Source of the DNA: a bacterium | GTDB lineage: Bacteria; Acidobacteriota; Thermoanaerobaculia; Multivoradales; J023 | Direction of reading: 5' to 3' | Assembly: GCA_024226315.1 (NCBI GenBank) | Contig: JAAELT010000051.1 | Location: 1 to 64,000 of the forward strand | Length of the DNA stretch: 64,000 nt | Part shown: positions 26,903-39,787 of the stretch, one piece after another | Position numbering within the stretch: the stretch's first letter is position 1 | Layout: each line of letters starts with the position of its first letter | Notes under the pieces: model-generated | Told to the model about the DNA's origin: nothing | Seen by the model: the letters and a program-made list of their open reading frames with translations, nothing else | Databases searched by the model: none | Position numbers and translations under genes: made by a program

Positions 26903-28123
26903 ATGAGAAGAAACCCCATCGTGCTCGCCTGCTCCCTGATGATCTTCCTGGGCGCTACGACGCTCTACGCCAGCTGGGACGACGGAGTCTCCGCGTTCAA
27001 GGCCGGTCGCTACGACGAGGCGGCCGCCGCGTTTCTGTCCTACGTCGACAGCCGTCCGGAGGTACCGGCGGGGCATTACATGCTGGGCCAGGCCCTGCTG
27101 CGCCAGCAGCGCTTCGACGATGCTCTGGAACCGCTCGGTGAGGCGGTCGCTCTCGGTTCGGGTGAGTCCCGCTACGTTCTGGCCCTGGCCCAGGCGCAGA
27201 TCAAGGCCGGGAAAGCCGAGGCCGGGCTCGACACCCTGGTCGCCGCCGATCCCGGCTCCGTGCCGGACGCCATGCGCCCTGACTTCAACCAGCTGTTGGT
27301 TCAGGCGGCGATCGCCAGCGACCGTGGAGAGGTTGCTCTGGCCGGCCTGGAGAAGGCCGTGGCCGCCGATCCCGCCGAGAGGAACTTCCACGTCGCGCTC
27401 GCCCAGGTGGCGGGCCGGCACGGCGAGCCCGAGCGAGCGTTCGACGCCCTGGCCGCCGCCTACGACCTCGATCCACGGGACGCGGAGGCCGGCCGCGGCG
27501 CCGTCCGCAAGGCCATGGACATCGCCTACGAAGAGGACCAGGACAAGGAGCGGAAGCTCGATTGGTACCGCAAGGGAGCGGAGCTGGCGGGCAAGCTGGC
27601 GACGACCTCGCCGACGCCAGAGAACCAGAAGCTCGCCGGTGAGGCCGCGATGGGCGCCAAGGACTACGAGGGCGCGGCGGCGCGGCTCGGGCAGGCCCTG
27701 GCCGCCGGCATCGACGATCGCCGGTTGCGCTACTACCTCGGGCGTTCCCACCTGGCCCTCGGAAACGACGAGCAGGCGCTCGTCAACCTGCAGGCTGCGC
27801 TCGAGCGCGAGGGCGACGAGCTCGTCTCCGAGATCCACACCGCCCGCGCCTCGGCGCTACGCAACCTGGAGCGGTTCGACGATGCCGCGGAGGCTTACGG
27901 CAAGGCCGGCAGGGCCGGCAAGGCTTCCGAGATGGCCGACTATGCCGAACATCGCCGCGAGTGGGCGGCGAAAACGGCCGACTGCGTCGAGAAGCGCGCT
28001 CAAATCACGGTGCTGCTCGAGGACGATCAGGGGCTGAAGGACTCGCCCGAGTGGAAGGACCTCGAGCAGCAGGCGACCGAGATCCTGGCGGCCTGCGAGC
28101 CCTACCTGAAAGAGACGAGCTAG
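26903..28123 (+). CDS. Secreted/periplasmic TPR protein
   Basis: The 406-residue protein has a signal peptide (MRRNPIVLACSLMIFLGATTLYA) followed by TPR-like helix pairs throughout. The first is 'AFKAGRYDEAAAAFLSYVDSRPEVPAGHYMLGQALLRQQRFDDALEPLGEAVAL'. The start at 26903 has a perfect AAAGGAGG site; the frame upstream of it is not used. The likely role is a periplasmic scaffold. It ends overlapping the convergent JAMM-protease gene by 4 bp. Confidence 0.88.
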   Translation: MRRNPIVLACSLMIFLGATTLYASWDDGVSAFKAGRYDEAAAAFLSYVDSRPEVPAGHYMLGQALLRQQRFDDALEPLGEAVALGSGESRYVLALAQAQIKAGKAEAGLDTLVAADPGSVPDAMRPDFNQLLVQAAIASDRGEVALAGLEKAVAADPAERNFHVALAQVAGRHGEPERAFDALAAAYDLDPRDAEAGRGAVRKAMDIAYEEDQDKERKLDWYRKGAELAGKLATTSPTPENQKLAGEAAMGAKDYEGAAARLGQALAAGIDDRRLRYYLGRSHLALGNDEQALVNLQAALEREGDELVSEIHTARASALRNLERFDDAAEAYGKAGRAGKASEMADYAEHRREWAAKTADCVEKRAQITVLLEDDQGLKDSPEWKDLEQQATEILAACEPYLKETS

Positions 28124-28581
28124 CGGATCGTCTCTTCGAGAAAGCGGCCGCCGGACAGGCGCCAGGACCGGAGGGTGCTGGCGCCGGCGGCCGGGGCGGA
28201 GACGATCAGGTACGAATAGCCTTTCCAGGCCGCTTCGAGATCGGTCACCGAGGGCTTCGCGGGACGGTCGGGGTGGGAATGCCAGAAGCCGACGACGTCG
28301 AGTCCCCTGGCGCGCGCCGCGCGGTGGGCAGCCAGGTGGTCGGCGGGATCGAGCAGGTAGCGGTCGTGGGGGCGGTCGACGCGCAGATTGCGGGCGTGAA
28401 ACACCGCATCGACCGACACTCTGCTGGCGCCAGACCTGCTGGCGCCAGACCTGCCGGCGTCGGAGCGGCCGATCATCACGCCGCAGGCCTCGAACGGGTA
28501 GGAGGCTTCCGCCAGGCCTTCCAGGTCACGGCGCAGGTTCGCCGGCAACCGGAGCTCGGTGGGTGCCGGCTCGACACTCAC
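28120..28581 (-). CDS. JAMM/MPN-domain metallopeptidase
   Basis: The 153-residue protein carries the JAMM zinc motif HSHPDRPAKPSVTD (HxH-x7-S-x2-D) and an upstream glutamate in 'YPFEACGVMIG'. Bacterial members cleave isopeptide or peptide bonds, for example in ubiquitin-like sulfur-carrier systems. No sulfur-carrier or E1-like gene is seen next to it. An inserted GRSGASRSGASR repeat lies between strands, probably a loop. Its GTG start overlaps the glgB stop. Confidence 0.85.
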   Translation of the reverse strand: MSVEPAPTELRLPANLRRDLEGLAEASYPFEACGVMIGRSDAGRSGASRSGASRVSVDAVFHARNLRVDRPHDRYLLDPADHLAAHRAARARGLDVVGFWHSHPDRPAKPSVTDLEAAWKGYSYLIVSAPAAGASTLRSWRLSGGRFLEETIR

Positions 28582-30581
28582 GGGTCGACGGGCTCAGGAT
28601 CGGCCGGCGCCAGCACCAGCGCCGCCAGGGGCGGCAGGCTGAGCACCATGGAGGCGCGACAGCCGTCGGCGTGGGTGTCCTCGGTCTCGACCTCCTGGAG
28701 CGCCTCGTAGCCGCTGCCACCGTAGTCGAGATCGTCGGAGGTCATCAGCAGGCGGTAGGTTCCGGGCGTCGGCACGCCGATCCGGTAGTCATCGCGCGGC
28801 ACCGGCGTGAGATTGAGCACGACGATCAGGCGGTCATGATCTTCGTCGCCGGCCTCCTGGCCGGTGTCGCGCCGCTCGTAGCTGACCACCGAGCGCCCGT
28901 AGTCCCAGCAGGCGATCCACTGGAAGCCGTCCGGATCGGGGTCCGATCGCCACAGACAGGGGTGCTCCTGGTAAAGGGCCCCGAGGTCGTGGACGAAGCG
29001 GTGAAAGGCGGCGCGATCGGGGTCGCCTAGCAGGTACCAGTCGAGCCCGGTCTCGTGATTCCACTCGCGCGTCGGGGCCAGCTCGCTGCCCATGAACAGC
29101 AGCTTCTTGCCCGGGCGGGTGAACTGGTAGGCGAGCAGCGTGCGCAGATTGGCCCGCTTCTGCCACGGGTCGCCGGGCATCTTGTTGTAGAGCGAGCCCT
29201 TTCCGTGGACCACCTCGTCGTGGGACAGCGGGTTGAGGAAGCGCTCGCTGTGCTCGTAGACCATGGCGAAGGTGAGCTGGTCGTGGTTGCCCGAGCGGAA
29301 CAGCGGGTCGACGCCGAAGTAGCTCAAGGTGTCGTGCATCCACCCGAGGTTCCACTTGAAGGTGAACCCCAGACCGCCCTCGGCCACCGGCCGGGTGACG
29401 CCGGTCCAGGCGGTGGACTCCTCGGCGATGGTGAAGCGGCCGGAAAAGTGCTCGGCGACGGCGGCGTTCAGGTCGCGCAGCAGGGCCACCGCCTCCAGGT
29501 TTTCGCGCCCGCCGTGGGCGTTGGGCAGCCACTGGCCCTCCTCGCGGCTGTAGTTGAGATAGAGCATCGACGCCACGGCGTCGACCCGCAGGCCATCGAC
29601 GTGGAACTCCTCGAGCCAGTAGAGGGCGCTCGACAGCAGGAAGCTGCGCACCTCGTGCCGGCCGTAGTTGAAGATGTAGGTGTCCCAGTCGGGGTGCAGG
29701 CCGCGGCGGGGATCCTCGTGCTCGTAGATCGCGGTACCGTCGAAGCGACCGAGCCCGTGGGCGTCTTTGACGAAGTGCGCCGGCACCCAGTCGAGGATCA
29801 CGCCGACGCCGCTGCGATGGCAGCAATCGACGAAGTAGCGGAAGTCGTCGGGGGTACCGAAGCGGGCGGTGGGGGCGAAGTAGCCGGTGATCTGGTAACC
29901 CCAGGAACCGTCGTACGGATGTTCGGCGACCGGCAAGAGCTCGACGTAGTCGAAGCCCAGCTCGCGCACGTAGACGGCCAGGGACTCGGCGATCTCGCGG
30001 TAGCCGATCCGGCGTTCTTTGGTCGCGGCCTCGAGGGCCTTCTGCGATGAGACCGGCTCGTCGTGCGCGGGCGGCTCCGCGAGGTCCTCCGCCCGTTTCC
30101 AGGAACCGAGATGGGCCTCGTAGATCGCCATCGGTTCGCGGGTGACGTCGCGCTCGCGGTGGGCAGCCATCCATTCGGCGTCCCGCCACTCGTGGGTCGA
30201 TTCGAACGTCCGCGACGCGGTCGCCGGCGGCTCCTCGCACCAGCTGCCCATGGGGTCGGCCTTGAGCTGCTTGCGGCCGAAGACCGTGGTGACCTCGTAC
30301 TTGTAGACCCCGCCGTCTTCGAAACCGGGCATGAAGAGGTCGAAGACCCCCGAGGTCCCCACCGGGTGCATGGGAAACCGTGTACCGTCCCAGTCGCAGA
30401 AATCGCCCACCAGGCTGACCCCGCGGGCGTTCGGCGCCCAGACCGAGAACGCGAAGCCGGTGACGCCGTCGATCTCCATGCGCCGCGCGCCGAGGCAGGC
30501 CCACAACCGCAGGTGGGTACCTTCGCCGAACAGATAGAGGTCGGTTTCCTCGAGCGTCGAGGGGGCGTCGGATTTAGCCAT
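28578..30581 (-). CDS. glgB: 1,4-alpha-glucan branching enzyme
   Basis: The 667-residue enzyme makes the alpha-1,6 branches of glycogen. It has an N-terminal CBM48 ('FAFSVWAPNARGVSLVGDFCDWDG', about 42-67) and a GH13 barrel. The nucleophile is D334 (GLRVDAVASMLYLNY), the acid/base Glu is at 387 or 388 (TIAEEST), and the stabiliser is D455 (SHDEVVHGKGS). Length is normal for the short, N1-domain-lacking type. No other glycogen genes are in the window. Its start overlaps the end of bpt by 8 bp, so it is in an operon with bpt and JAMM. Confidence 0.96.
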   Translation of the reverse strand: MAKSDAPSTLEETDLYLFGEGTHLRLWACLGARRMEIDGVTGFAFSVWAPNARGVSLVGDFCDWDGTRFPMHPVGTSGVFDLFMPGFEDGGVYKYEVTTVFGRKQLKADPMGSWCEEPPATASRTFESTHEWRDAEWMAAHRERDVTREPMAIYEAHLGSWKRAEDLAEPPAHDEPVSSQKALEAATKERRIGYREIAESLAVYVRELGFDYVELLPVAEHPYDGSWGYQITGYFAPTARFGTPDDFRYFVDCCHRSGVGVILDWVPAHFVKDAHGLGRFDGTAIYEHEDPRRGLHPDWDTYIFNYGRHEVRSFLLSSALYWLEEFHVDGLRVDAVASMLYLNYSREEGQWLPNAHGGRENLEAVALLRDLNAAVAEHFSGRFTIAEESTAWTGVTRPVAEGGLGFTFKWNLGWMHDTLSYFGVDPLFRSGNHDQLTFAMVYEHSERFLNPLSHDEVVHGKGSLYNKMPGDPWQKRANLRTLLAYQFTRPGKKLLFMGSELAPTREWNHETGLDWYLLGDPDRAAFHRFVHDLGALYQEHPCLWRSDPDPDGFQWIACWDYGRSVVSYERRDTGQEAGDEDHDRLIVVLNLTPVPRDDYRIGVPTPGTYRLLMTSDDLDYGGSGYEALQEVETEDTHADGCRASMVLSLPPLAALVLAPADPEPVDP

Positions 30582-31332
30582 CGGCGGCCGAGTCTACCTC
30601 GCTCCAGGCCGTGGGTCGCCAGGCGGCCTCCTCGCCGTGCTCCGGCCGTCCCGCGAGGATCTCGTGAGGGTGATAGCCGGCCTTGTAGCGCATGCTCTCA
30701 TTGTCGGCGACCCAATATCCCAGGTAGACCCGGTCCGCGCCCCGGTCGCGCGCCAGCTCGATCTGCCGGAGCACCGAGAAGACGCCGAGGGCGCGCGGGC
30801 GCTCTTCCGGCTCGTAGAAGCAGTAGACGGCCGAGACCGCCCGCGGCAGCAGGTCGACCAGGGTGACGGCGAGCAGCTTGTCGCCGTCGAGGATCAACAG
30901 CTCGTGGCCGAAGTCCTCCCGGCCCTGGACGAAGGTCTGGTGGTAGTCGGACGGGTCGATCGTCTTCTCGGACCATCCTTTGCGCTTCGACATGTCGTGG
31001 TGATAGCGGCCGTAGAGCTCCAGGTGCTGGCGGCTGATCGAGGCAGGACCGAGCACCACCCGTAGGTCCCGGTTGTGCCGCGACGTGCGGCGCATCGAGC
31101 GATTGGGCGCGAAGGCCGCGACGTCGATCCGCAGACTCCGGCACTCGACGCAGTCGGAGCACGCCGGGCGGAAAAAGACGCGGCCGAAGCGCCGCCATCC
31201 CCGCACCAGCATGTCCTGATAATCCTCGGCCGTGCAGTGATCGATCAGCCGGTACCGCATCCGCGAGCGGCGCCCGGGGAGATAGACGCAATCCTCCTCA
31301 CTGCCGGTGACCTCGCGGAGGAGCTGGAACAT
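30574..31332 (-). CDS. bpt: Aspartate/glutamate leucyltransferase (Ate/Bpt family)
   Basis: The 252-residue enzyme adds leucine to proteins starting with Asp or Glu, marking them for the ClpS/ClpAP N-degron pathway. Family motifs are present: 'CVYLPGRRSRMRYRLID', 'GWRRFGRVFFRPACSDCVECRSLRIDV', 'SDYHQTFVQ', and 'AVSAVYCFYEPEERPRALGVFSVLRQIELARDRGADRVYLGYWVADNESMRYKAGYHPHEIL'. Its 3' end overlaps glgB. A genuine link to glycogen synthesis is not expected; the overlap may only reflect dense packing. Confidence 0.92.
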   Translation of the reverse strand: MFQLLREVTGSEEDCVYLPGRRSRMRYRLIDHCTAEDYQDMLVRGWRRFGRVFFRPACSDCVECRSLRIDVAAFAPNRSMRRTSRHNRDLRVVLGPASISRQHLELYGRYHHDMSKRKGWSEKTIDPSDYHQTFVQGREDFGHELLILDGDKLLAVTLVDLLPRAVSAVYCFYEPEERPRALGVFSVLRQIELARDRGADRVYLGYWVADNESMRYKAGYHPHEILAGRPEHGEEAAWRPTAWSEVDSAADG

Positions 31333-31357
31333 GGGCCTGCTCGCCCGGCGTCCCGCG

Positions 31358-32575
31358 CTACTGAGCCCGTACCTTGACCGTCTGCCCGACGGCGTCGAGC
31401 AGGCGGCGCAGCTGATCGTAGTCGGGATGCCTCAGCCGCACCCAGGCGTTGGCCATGTAGCCGGCCTCGACCGGCTGGGTGGGGCTGCCGGGGGGCGGCA
31501 GGTGATGATCGATCACCGCGCCGCCGAGCTCGTCGAGCAGCTCGAGCCCCTCGTAGCCGACGATGTGGCCGTCCTGGTCCGGGCGCAGGTTGATCAGGCC
31601 GGCGGAGTAGCCGCTCGAAGGTGTCTGCGAGGGCTTGCCGTGGACGATCGCCATGCCCCACTCTTTGTAGACGTCCATCTCGTGGGCGGCGCAGTACAGG
31701 TCCCAGGCGCCGACGCCGGGCGGCCGGCAGCCGATCTCCGAGAACTTCAGTCCCTTGGGGCCGTAGAACCACTCCATGTGGGTCGCCGAGGTACCGATCT
31801 CGAGGATGTCGATGACCTTCTTGCCCATCACCTTGACCTCGTCGTAGCCCTCGGAGTCGAGCCGATTGGTGGTGATGAACTGAGGCGAGATCCAGCGCGT
31901 GCGCATGCCCTCGAGCACGTTCGGGTAGTAGTGGGTGACGAACCGGTGCATGATCTCGCCGCCGACGCAGATGGTGTCGAAGAACCCTTCGTGCCCTTCG
32001 ATGAACTCTTCGACGGCGACCGACGCGCCGTGCTCGAGATGCGACTCGGCGATGGCGTTCTCGAGCTCGGCGTCGTTGCGGACCCGCCACGTGCCAGCGG
32101 CGCCGGCGCCGTCGCGCGGCTTGATGATCAGCGGATAGCCGACGGTCTCGGCAAAGGCGCGGACGTCGTCCGCGGAATCCGAGCCGATCGACTGCGCGCA
32201 CGGGATGTTTGCCTGGCGCAGCGCCTCTTTCATCGCCGGCTTGTCGCGGCACAGATACGAGGTCTTGACGCTGGTACCGGGAATGCCGCAGGCTTCGCGC
32301 ACCTTGGCCGCCGCCATGATGTGCGCCTCGACCGTGGTCTCCAGCCGGTCGACCCACTCGCGGGACTGCACGCGCCGCACCGCCTCCAGCAGCGACGGCT
32401 CGTGCACCACGCTTGGCACCTGCTCGTAGCGGTACAGCCAGTCGCGGATCTCCGACGGCAACGCGTCCAGCGGCATCTCGCCGATGCCGGTGACCCGCGC
32501 GCCAGCGGCTCGCAGGCCGCGGACGAACTGGCGTTGATTGTAGGGAAAGGCGGGCTCGACGAAGATCACGTGCAT
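31358..32575 (-). CDS. ATP-grasp family ligase
   Basis: The 405-residue protein has an N-terminal Rossmann-like domain starting 'MHVIFVEPAFPYNQRQFVRGLRAAGARVTGIG' and then an ATP-grasp fold. The ATP-binding lysine region is 'YPLIIKPRDGAGAAGTWRVRNDAEL', the hinge is 'VAVEEFIEGHEGFFDTICVGG', and the magnesium-binding part is 'LKFSEIGCRPPGVGAWDLYCAAHEMD'. ATP-grasp ligases join a carboxylate to an amine or thiol. The substrate is unknown. It lies just upstream of bpt with a 25-bp gap, so it may be the first gene of that operon. Confidence 0.88.
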   Translation of the reverse strand: MHVIFVEPAFPYNQRQFVRGLRAAGARVTGIGEMPLDALPSEIRDWLYRYEQVPSVVHEPSLLEAVRRVQSREWVDRLETTVEAHIMAAAKVREACGIPGTSVKTSYLCRDKPAMKEALRQANIPCAQSIGSDSADDVRAFAETVGYPLIIKPRDGAGAAGTWRVRNDAELENAIAESHLEHGASVAVEEFIEGHEGFFDTICVGGEIMHRFVTHYYPNVLEGMRTRWISPQFITTNRLDSEGYDEVKVMGKKVIDILEIGTSATHMEWFYGPKGLKFSEIGCRPPGVGAWDLYCAAHEMDVYKEWGMAIVHGKPSQTPSSGYSAGLINLRPDQDGHIVGYEGLELLDELGGAVIDHHLPPPGSPTQPVEAGYMANAWVRLRHPDYDQLRRLLDAVGQTVKVRAQ

Positions 32576-32654
32576 GGCGTCCCCCGGTGCGGTTCCGTCC
32601 GCGTTTCGGCAGCGGGCAGATCGGCGAGTCTACCACCGATGACGGGTTTCCAGA

Positions 32655-35600
32655 CTACCGGCTGTCCCAGGTCGAGAGATCGAGCAGGGAGGCGGCGGTG
32701 GCGCGCTCGCTCTCGTCCCTGTTGCGGCCGGGCGCGGCGATCATCGCCAGGTAGGCTTCCTCGAGGTTGGGCTCCACCACTTCGCCGGCCGGCTCCTGGT
32801 CGGGGCGGGCGATCGCCCGCACGGTGACGCCTCCGAGCGTGCGCACGCGGGTGGTCACCCGGTAGCGGTGCGAGAAGTCGCGCAGGTCGTGATCCTCGAC
32901 CACCGCCTCGAACACCCGGCCGCGGGCGCGCTCGATCAGGCTGGTGGCCGGGCCGTCGAACACCAGACGGCCCTGGTCGAGCAGCAGGATGCGCGCCGCC
33001 GCCGCCGCTACGTCCGAGGCAATGTGGGTCGAGAACAGGATAATCCGCTCGCCGGCGACCGCCAGCAGGGTCTCCCGCAGGCGGTTGCGCGACTCGACGT
33101 CGAGGCCGGTGGTCGGCTCGTCGACGATCACGATCGGCGGCTCGCCGAGCAGGGTACGGGCGATGCCGATGCGGCGGCGCATGCCGCCCGAGAAGTCCCG
33201 CACCTTGCGGTCGGCGGCGTCTTCCAGACCCACCTGGGCTAGCACCCGTTCGACTTCCTCGCTGCGTTGTCTGGGACTCCGCAGGCCCCTTTCGATCGCC
33301 CAGTAGTCGAGGAACTGTGCGCCGGTGAAGCCCTCGTAGGCGTTGAAGCCCTGGGGCAGAAAACCCACCAGGTGGCGGTAGGCGGGCAGGTTGGCCGGTT
33401 CGAGCGGTACGCCGCGAAAACGTACCTGGCCGCGGGTCGGGTCGAGCAGGCCGCAGAGCATCCGCAGCAGCGTCGTCTTGCCGGCGCCGTTGGGGCCCAG
33501 CAGCCCGACGATGCCGGGCTCGAGCGAGAAGTCCACCGAGTGCAGGGCCTGGAAGCCGTCACGATAGATCTTCGACGCGTTGCGTACCTCGAGCCGCAGG
33601 CTTCCGGGCTCCTGCCAGGCCGGCGGGCTGGCGCGCCGGCGCGCGCTGGCGCGATCGCGGTGCCGCACGCTGTCGGCGGCGCGCAGCACCACGGGCAGCA
33701 CGAAGCTGGCGGCGAACACCAGTGCCGCGCCGGCGACCGCGGCAGAGCGCAGCGGCAGCACCCAGGGGTGGCGGTCACTGTCGAGCCCCAGCCCCGGCAC
33801 CGCCAGCAGGCAGACCGTGGCCAGCGTCGCCCCGGCGATGCCCGGAGCGTGCTGCGTCAGCCAGCGGTAGAGCACGCCGCCCGACAAAGGCAGGCGCCGG
33901 CTGGCGAGCGCCGCGGCCGTGGTCTCGAGTGCCACGGGGAAGGCTGCGGCCAGCGCCATGGCCAGCCCCAGCAGGGTCATCTCGTCGACATGGGCGCGGG
34001 TCGCCCGGATCCAGGGCGTGGCAGCGGCCACGCCCACCACCGCCGGCGCCAGCGCCGCCAGGCCGCCGACGATCGAATCGAGCCGGCAGCCGGCCAGCGC
34101 CAGCAGCAGGACCGGCAGGGCGCTGGCGATCGTCACCATGGCGATGCGCTCCGGCCCCCAGGCGACGGGGTTGAGCTCGGGCAGATCGAGGTCGGTGCCG
34201 GCGGGCAATGCCAGGTTCCGGAGCGCCCGGTGGACGACGAACCGGTTGCCCTTGCGCAGGCCCTCGACCTGGCCGAGGGGCGCTACCGTCACCGGCAGCA
34301 CGAAGCGCCCCGACTGACGCTTGACCGTCGGCGAGGCGACCACTTCCCGGATCTCGAACAGCCGCGGGGCCGCGAACGGCGCGGCGCCGGCCTCACCCAG
34401 CAGTCCCATGACCTCGGAGCGCTGCGGCACCTCGTCGGCAGTGCGGGGGGCGCGGGGATCCATCACCCTCAGGGCGAGATCGTCGTCCGCCGTCAGCTGA
34501 CGGGCGGGGGGCATCGCCGAGCGCCGGGCCAGCGTCTGGGCCGCGCGCCGCGCCTCCGCGACCGGCACACCGGGTCGGGGCGACAGCTCCAGTCGCGTCG
34601 CCGGGCGGCCCCAGTCGGAGCGGGTGCCACGGTGATAGAGCTCGTGCTTCAGGCGCGCCAGGCGGTCGAGTACCTTGTTGTGGGCGGAGCGAAGACTGTC
34701 TAGGTCGGTGTGGCGCAGAACGAAACGGTAGGTGGTGGCCTCTTCGTCGGTCTCGGCGATCGACTCGATGACGTTGGTGAAGCGGATCGGCTCGTCGCCA
34801 CGGCTGCCGCCGGCCAGGGGCATCACCCGGGCCGAGGCGCCCACCGCGGCGAGCTGCATCTCGAGCCGTGGCGCCAGGAAGCGCAGGCGCCCGGCGTCAC
34901 GGTCCTGACGCCTCACCCGCGCCCTCACCGCGGCGCCGCGACGATCGAACACGCTCCAGTGCTCCTCGATCGCCGGCAGCCCGTCGAGGTGGCCCTCGAC
35001 CGTCGCCACCTGGGCCTCGGCCTGGGCGGTGGTGGTGCCGGGCGCGAAACGCAGCTCCACGCTCAGGTCGGCGATCACCGGCGACAGGTTGCCGGCGCGG
35101 GGCTCGAGCGACTTGCCGGTGAGCACCAGCAGCAGGTAGGTGACGGTGACGCCGGCCAGCACCACCGCCCATGGATTGCGCAGGGCGATGCGGTAGGGGC
35201 GGGCGAGCCAGGCCGGCGGCAGGGCCGGCGCCCTGGGCACGGGCAGGATCCACACCGCGGCCACCGCCGCGGCCGCCGCCAGGGCGAAGGCACGCGACGG
35301 CGCCTGAAGCAGGGGCGCCAGCTGGCCGCCGCCGAGCGCCACCGCCACCGGCAGGCAGGCGGCCGCCGCCACCGCCACGGCCGCGCGGCCGAGAGTCTCT
35401 CCGGCCGTGCCGGTCAGGCGCAGTGCGAGGAAGAAGAGCGCGCCGCCGAGACCGATCACGAGCGCCGGCAGGGTGGTGACGTCGAGCGAAATGCCGGCCA
35501 GCCAGTAGGCGTTCAGGGCCGCCGCCAGCGCCAGCGGCACCGCCAGCCCCTGCCACAGGGCGGCGCGGACGCCGGCGAAGACCCCGGTAACCGCGACCAG

Positions 35601-36562
35601 CACCAGCATGGCGGCCAGAAGACCCCAGGCGAGGCGCTCGATCAGCAGCGCCAGCGGCTCCGCCTCGTTGATCAGTAGCCGGTAGCGGTCGCCCCAGCCG
35701 AGCTCGGCGAAGGTGCGGCGCAGCGACCGTTCGAGCGCCAGGGGCGACGCTTCGATCTCGCGCGAGACGAACAGCACCAGGCCGCGCCGGCCGTCCAGGT
35801 GAGCCAGCCAGGGCGGCTCCTCGTGGTGCAGTGCGATCCGCGCCAGGGATGCGAGCGGTACCAGCGTCCGCTCGCGGCGTACCCAAAGGTCGCCCAGGGG
35901 CACGGCGCGCCGGGCACCGAGCTGCACCGGGATCCGCCAGCCTTCGAAGGCGACAGTGGCTCCCAGCTGCTCCACGCGTGAGCCGTCGTCGATGGCCTGG
36001 TGCAGGGCCGCCGTGCCGACGGCGCGGACGGCGCGCGGCGTCACCCGGATCTCGCGCTGCTTCTCGCCCGCCACTTCCACCGACCGCACCTCGGGCAGAG
36101 CGCGAAGAGCGGTGAGCAGGCCCCGGTCCAGCCGCTCTCCCTCCGCGGCCTCGAGCCAGATGATCGCCGCCCGGTCCCCCGCTCCCTGCCCGGCGGGCCG
36201 GACCTGCAGCCCCGCGCCGCCCCGCCGGCGCAGGCGTGCCAGCTCGGATTCGAGCCGCGCGGCCTTGCGCTCGGGATCGGTGCCGGCGCGGAAGCGCACG
36301 CGGAAGAAGCCGCCGCGCGAGTCCACCTCGCCCGCCATGCTGCTCACGTCGCCCACCGCGCGGATCGACGACTCGAGCGGCAGGATCCAGGTTCGGGTGA
36401 GATCAGCCAGCTCGGTGCTCTCGCCCAGCCACAGGTTGACGGTCAGCTCCGGCAAGCTCCATGAGGGCGGGTAGGCCGTGGGCAGACGCAGCGCGGCCAC
36501 GGTGCCCAGGAGCAGGACCCCGGCCACCAACACCAGCCGGGCGATGGGTCGCCGTGGTGCCA

Positions 36563-36566
<4 letters not shown>
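32655..36566 (-). CDS. RND-type pump protein fused to an ABC ATPase domain
   Basis: The 1303-residue protein starts with ATG overlapping the stop of the upstream RND gene (ATGA). Residues 1 to about 990 look like a divergent RND permease, with an N-terminal helix, a periplasmic porter-like region ('[70 protein letters not shown]'), a block of membrane helices, a second porter-like region, and a second helix block. Residues about 996-1303 are a complete ABC ATPase: Walker [10 protein letters not shown] (1024-1032), signature FSGGM near 1125-1129, Walker B IVIVDEP (1145-1151), and an H-loop 'LFSTHIASD'. The RND charged residues for proton use are not obvious, so this half may have become ATP-driven. 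I know no described pump of this form. The ABC half is clearly in frame (no stop or gap). Confidence 0.85.
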
Positions 36567-39787
<3,221 letters not shown>
